DNA of 16,718 nucleotides, taken from Methanomassiliicoccaceae archaeon UBA480 (GTDB taxonomy: Archaea > Thermoplasmatota > Thermoplasmata > Methanomassiliicoccales > Methanomethylophilaceae). The position numbers and the translations under genes are program-made. The DNA lies in NCBI GenBank assembly GCA_002506425.1, contig DAXO01000014.1, positions 1-16,718 of the forward strand. Direction: 5' to 3'. Shown piece by piece: positions 14,442 through 16,718 of this stretch. Position 1 is the first letter of the stretch, and each line of letters begins with the position of its first letter. The notes under the pieces are model-generated. The model worked only from the letters and a program-made list of their open reading frames with translations, made no database searches and was not told the DNA's origin.

Positions 14442-15998
14442 ATGACAAGAAAATTCGACCTTAACATAGAGAAGATTCTGGATAATTGGGACGTCTATCA
14501 TGCAATCAGGGAGATAATCGCCAACGCATTGGACGAGCAGGTTCTTACCAGAACTCCGGATGTTGAGATATTCAAAGATCGTGATTCGAAATGGCATGTG
14601 AAGGATTACGGGAGAGGATTGAACTATTCGCATCTGACACAGAACGAGAACGATGAGAAGAAGAAATCGAAAGACGTCATAGGGAAGTTCGGAGTGGGGC
14701 TCAAAGATGCGTTGGCTGTTCTTTACAAGAACAGATGCTCTGTAAAGATACTTTCAAAATACGGCGATATAACGTTGGGAATGTATCCGAAGGAGGGATT
14801 CAAGGATACACTTACGCTTCATGCAATCATTGACGATCCGAGTGATTCTAGGAGGGTAGGGACCGAGTTCATTCTAGGGGTATCGGACAAGGATATGGAG
14901 ATGGCCAAAGCGTTGTTTCTTAAGTTCTCGAACAAGACCCCTCTGGACAGAGTCCCTTTCGGAGAAATCTACAGAAGGTCGTCGGAACAGTGTGCATATG
15001 TTTACGTCCACGGCGTTAAAGTCGCCGAAGAGCCGATGTATCTTTTCGATTACAACATAACCAAGACCAATGCAGCTCTTGAGAAGAGTTTGAACCGCGA
15101 GCGCAGCGCTGTTGGTCGGACGGCATATTCGAATCTGATTATGAAGATGCTTCTGGAAGCGAAATCAGACAAAGTGGCTGGGATGCTGGTAGAGGAGCTG
15201 AAGAAGATACCATACGGTACGAATCATGATGAGATCTCAAGAGTGGATGTCCAAGCTCATGCCATTAAGGTCTACAATGAGCACAACAATGTTGTTTTCA
15301 TACCGTCTTCGCAGTCGTATCGGATGACCAATAGCGACAAAGAGAAGATACGCGAATCGGGACGTGAGGTTATTGTAGTTCCGGATACCGCTTTCCAGAA
15401 AGTCGAAGGTCTCAAGGACTACTCTGGTAAGGAGATCGGGACATTCGATGTTGTTCTGAGGGAATATTCTGAGAACTTCAAGTATAGATTCGTGGACGAG
15501 AGCAGGTTGAATGAGAGTGAGAAGGCCCTGTTCTCCAAGAAAGCCATGGTTTTTTCGTACTATGGTGACCGGAAGTACCTGAATCGTATTTTGATCTCGG
15601 AGAATATCAACGAGATGCTATCCGGGGATACCCTTGGGGTATACGACGGCTCTTTGGACAAGATCGTCTTGAAGCGTTCGGTGCTATCTGATTCGAAAAT
15701 ATTCTACGAGGTCCTGTTCCATGAGTTGGCGCATGCTACGTCGAAGTATCAGGACAACACCCGCGAATTCGAGAACGAATTGGGCAAAATCATAGGCAAT
15801 TTGGCATTCAAGCTGATTCCGTCTGAATCAATGAATCTCAACGACGATGGAAGTTCGCCAGGGAAAAAGATGGGTACAGAGTCCATCCTTTCTCACCTCC
15901 AAGAAGGGAAGAGCGGAACGGCGAATTCCAGTGGATCGAAGGAAGGAGATCCGAAGCAGAAGAAGACTCATACGATATTCGGAAGGCGTCTCATCTGA
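14442..15998 (+). CDS. GHKL (Hsp90-like) ATPase fused to an HExxH zinc metallopeptidase
   Basis: The protein has 518 residues from the ATG at 14442 (MTRKFDLNIEKILDNW). The N-terminal GHKL ATP-binding fold is clear: N-box EIIANALDE (Glu24, Asn28, Asp31), DYGRG (55-59) as the G1 box, and GKFGVGLKDAL (81-91) as the G2 box. About 180 residues of mixed structure follow, including RRVGTEF and LNRERSAVGRTAYSN. The C-terminal third has FHELAHATS with HExxH at 427-431 and a downstream Glu-rich NTREFENEL (Glu442, 444 or 446) that could supply the third zinc ligand. The last 60 residues are Ser/Gly/Lys-rich and probably disordered. I know no named family with this pairing. An ATP-gated protease acting on a stress or infection signal is a reasonable inference. 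The gene is AT-richer than the operon before 10780, suggesting separate acquisition, and a DUF262 nuclease follows. Confidence 0.8.
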   Translation: MTRKFDLNIEKILDNWDVYHAIREIIANALDEQVLTRTPDVEIFKDRDSKWHVKDYGRGLNYSHLTQNENDEKKKSKDVIGKFGVGLKDALAVLYKNRCSVKILSKYGDITLGMYPKEGFKDTLTLHAIIDDPSDSRRVGTEFILGVSDKDMEMAKALFLKFSNKTPLDRVPFGEIYRRSSEQCAYVYVHGVKVAEEPMYLFDYNITKTNAALEKSLNRERSAVGRTAYSNLIMKMLLEAKSDKVAGMLVEELKKIPYGTNHDEISRVDVQAHAIKVYNEHNNVVFIPSSQSYRMTNSDKEKIRESGREVIVVPDTAFQKVEGLKDYSGKEIGTFDVVLREYSENFKYRFVDESRLNESEKALFSKKAMVFSYYGDRKYLNRILISENINEMLSGDTLGVYDGSLDKIVLKRSVLSDSKIFYEVLFHELAHATSKYQDNTREFENELGKIIGNLAFKLIPSESMNLNDDGSSPGKKMGTESILSHLQEGKSGTANSSGSKEGDPKQKKTHTIFGRRLI

Positions 15999-16186
15999 GT
16001 ATCCCATTGAGTGAACTAAAAATCGGAGTAGGTTGAGACTTTGTTTCATCAGATGTTTCGTGATGTGTAGATTCGCGAGCTTTCCGATGTCCCGGTTTTA
16101 AGAGTGAAGATCACATCGCCTACATCGGTAGCCGCGATGCTCGACATAGCCATATTGGGATATGCGCCACAGAGGATGTGATTCAG
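15999..16186 (+). promoter_or_regulatory. Intergenic region with possible promoter of the DUF262 gene
   Basis: This 188-bp gap has a possible TATA element GGTTTTAAGA (16094-16103), which would start a transcript near 16125, and a GAGGATGTG ribosome binding site at 16172-16180 before the ATG at 16187. The frame is open upstream of that ATG, and a GTG at 16178 is an alternative start. No RNA gene or repeat was seen. Confidence 0.35.
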
Positions 16187-16718
16187 ATGATTTCCGAGAA
16201 GTACTGTTTTATGCAATACAGTGTGGCAAATGTCTTGGAATTCGTGAAGTCCGGAGATTATGCTGTTCCAGAGATACAGAGACCGTTCGTCTGGAAGAGG
16301 ACGCAGGTGAAGGATCTCATCGATTCCTTGTATCATGGCTATCCTACGGGCTACATAATCATCTGGAAGAATCCGGATGTCAAGACCAAGGACGGGACGA
16401 TTTCTAAAGGTCGCAAGCTCCTGATCGACGGTCAGCAGAGGGTTACCGCGCTGATGGCCGCTCTGCTCGGAAACGAGGTTCTGGATGAAGAGTTCGATCA
16501 TGTCCGCATATGCATAGCGTTCAATCCTTTGGCAACCGATGATACCAAGAGATTTGCAGTACAGGACGCGTCGCATAAGAAGGATACACGTTGGATTCCT
16601 GACATTTCGGTTCTGTTCGCCAGCGATTTCAATATGTTCAATTTCGTGGAGGATTACGCCAGATCCAATCCTGGCATAGAACGCTCCGAGGTTAGCGAGT
16701 CTGTGCAGGCTGTGAAGA
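16187..16718 (+). CDS. DUF262 (GmrSD/ParB-like) nuclease domain protein, truncated by window end
   Basis: An open frame of 177 codons runs from the ATG at 16187 (MISEKYCFMQYSVANVLEF) off the window edge. It begins with the DUF262 fold: VPEIQRPFVWKRTQVKDLIDSL (IQRPFVWK at 30-37), then YPTGYIIIWKNP, then LLIDGQQRVTALMA, with the DGQQR signature at 81-85. This is the N-terminal domain of GmrSD-type modification-dependent restriction enzymes and related defence proteins such as SspE, where DGQQR is needed for NTP hydrolysis or DNA cutting. The C-terminal domain, often DUF1524 with an HNH nuclease, would lie beyond the window, so the substrate cannot be named. It follows the GHKL-metallopeptidase gene on the same strand after 188 bp; joint function is possible but not shown. 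Another in-frame ATG exists at 16211. Confidence 0.85.
   Translation, partial: MISEKYCFMQYSVANVLEFVKSGDYAVPEIQRPFVWKRTQVKDLIDSLYHGYPTGYIIIWKNPDVKTKDGTISKGRKLLIDGQQRVTALMAALLGNEVLDEEFDHVRICIAFNPLATDDTKRFAVQDASHKKDTRWIPDISVLFASDFNMFNFVEDYARSNPGIERSEVSESVQAVK

Noticed and set aside
16049..16576. A 175-codon minus-strand frame opposite the DUF262 gene
   Set aside because: The plus-strand frame carries the IQRPFVWK and DGQQR signatures, so the minus frame is a shadow.
1..16718. tRNA, rRNA and CRISPR loci
   Set aside because: I looked for tRNA TPsiC-like and cloverleaf patterns, rRNA-like segments and repeat-spacer alternation by eye and saw none. A covariance-model scan was not possible.

Overview
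The window looks archaeal, most likely a moderately GC-rich methanogen of the Thermoplasmatota such as Methanomassiliicoccales. That placement is inference from gene content and promoter style; no rRNA or other phylogenetic marker is present. Several genes have an archaeal TATA element about 25 nt before the predicted transcript start, and some of those starts fall on or next to the start codon (leaderless). Others have a short leader with a GGTGAG- or GAGG-type ribosome binding site.

Positions 1-5057 read as an ordinary, GC-rich chromosomal neighbourhood. It holds an iron-sulfur flavoprotein whose start codon is cut by the window edge, a convergent HisA-like predicted TIM-barrel protein on the minus strand, a two-iron superoxide reductase (desulfoferrodoxin), a highly charged coiled-coil protein, and an MgtA-type P-type ATPase. 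Two tandem strong hairpins follow the ATPase.

Positions 5155-10840 hold a tightly coupled three-gene operon with ATGA stop/start overlaps: a TerB_N-type protein, a BrxD-like (DUF2791) P-loop ATPase and an Lhr-like DEVH superfamily 2 helicase. This is the gene set and order of the anti-phage system Shango (sngABC), here in an archaeon. It is the main system in the window.

Positions 10780-13444 change character. The last 50 bases of the helicase gene become AT-rich and contain a perfect palindrome plus the promoter of a class II Fic enzyme with a C-terminal winged helix. Next comes an AAA/DUF4143-type ATPase with a 32-bp palindrome laid over its TATA element. The two palindromes share a TTGTAATT core.

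Positions 13445-14441 are a graveyard: a frameshifted minus-strand ATPase remnant, two GCGGATA palindromes on the same helical face, and a decayed IS4/IS1634-like transposase with a one-base frameshift. Positions 14442-16718 are AT-richer and hold two probable defence genes: one polypeptide joining a GHKL (Hsp90-like) ATPase to an HExxH metallopeptidase, and the start of a DUF262 (GmrSD/ParB-like) nuclease. Overall, from about 5.1 kb onward this reads as a defence island built of successive insertions.
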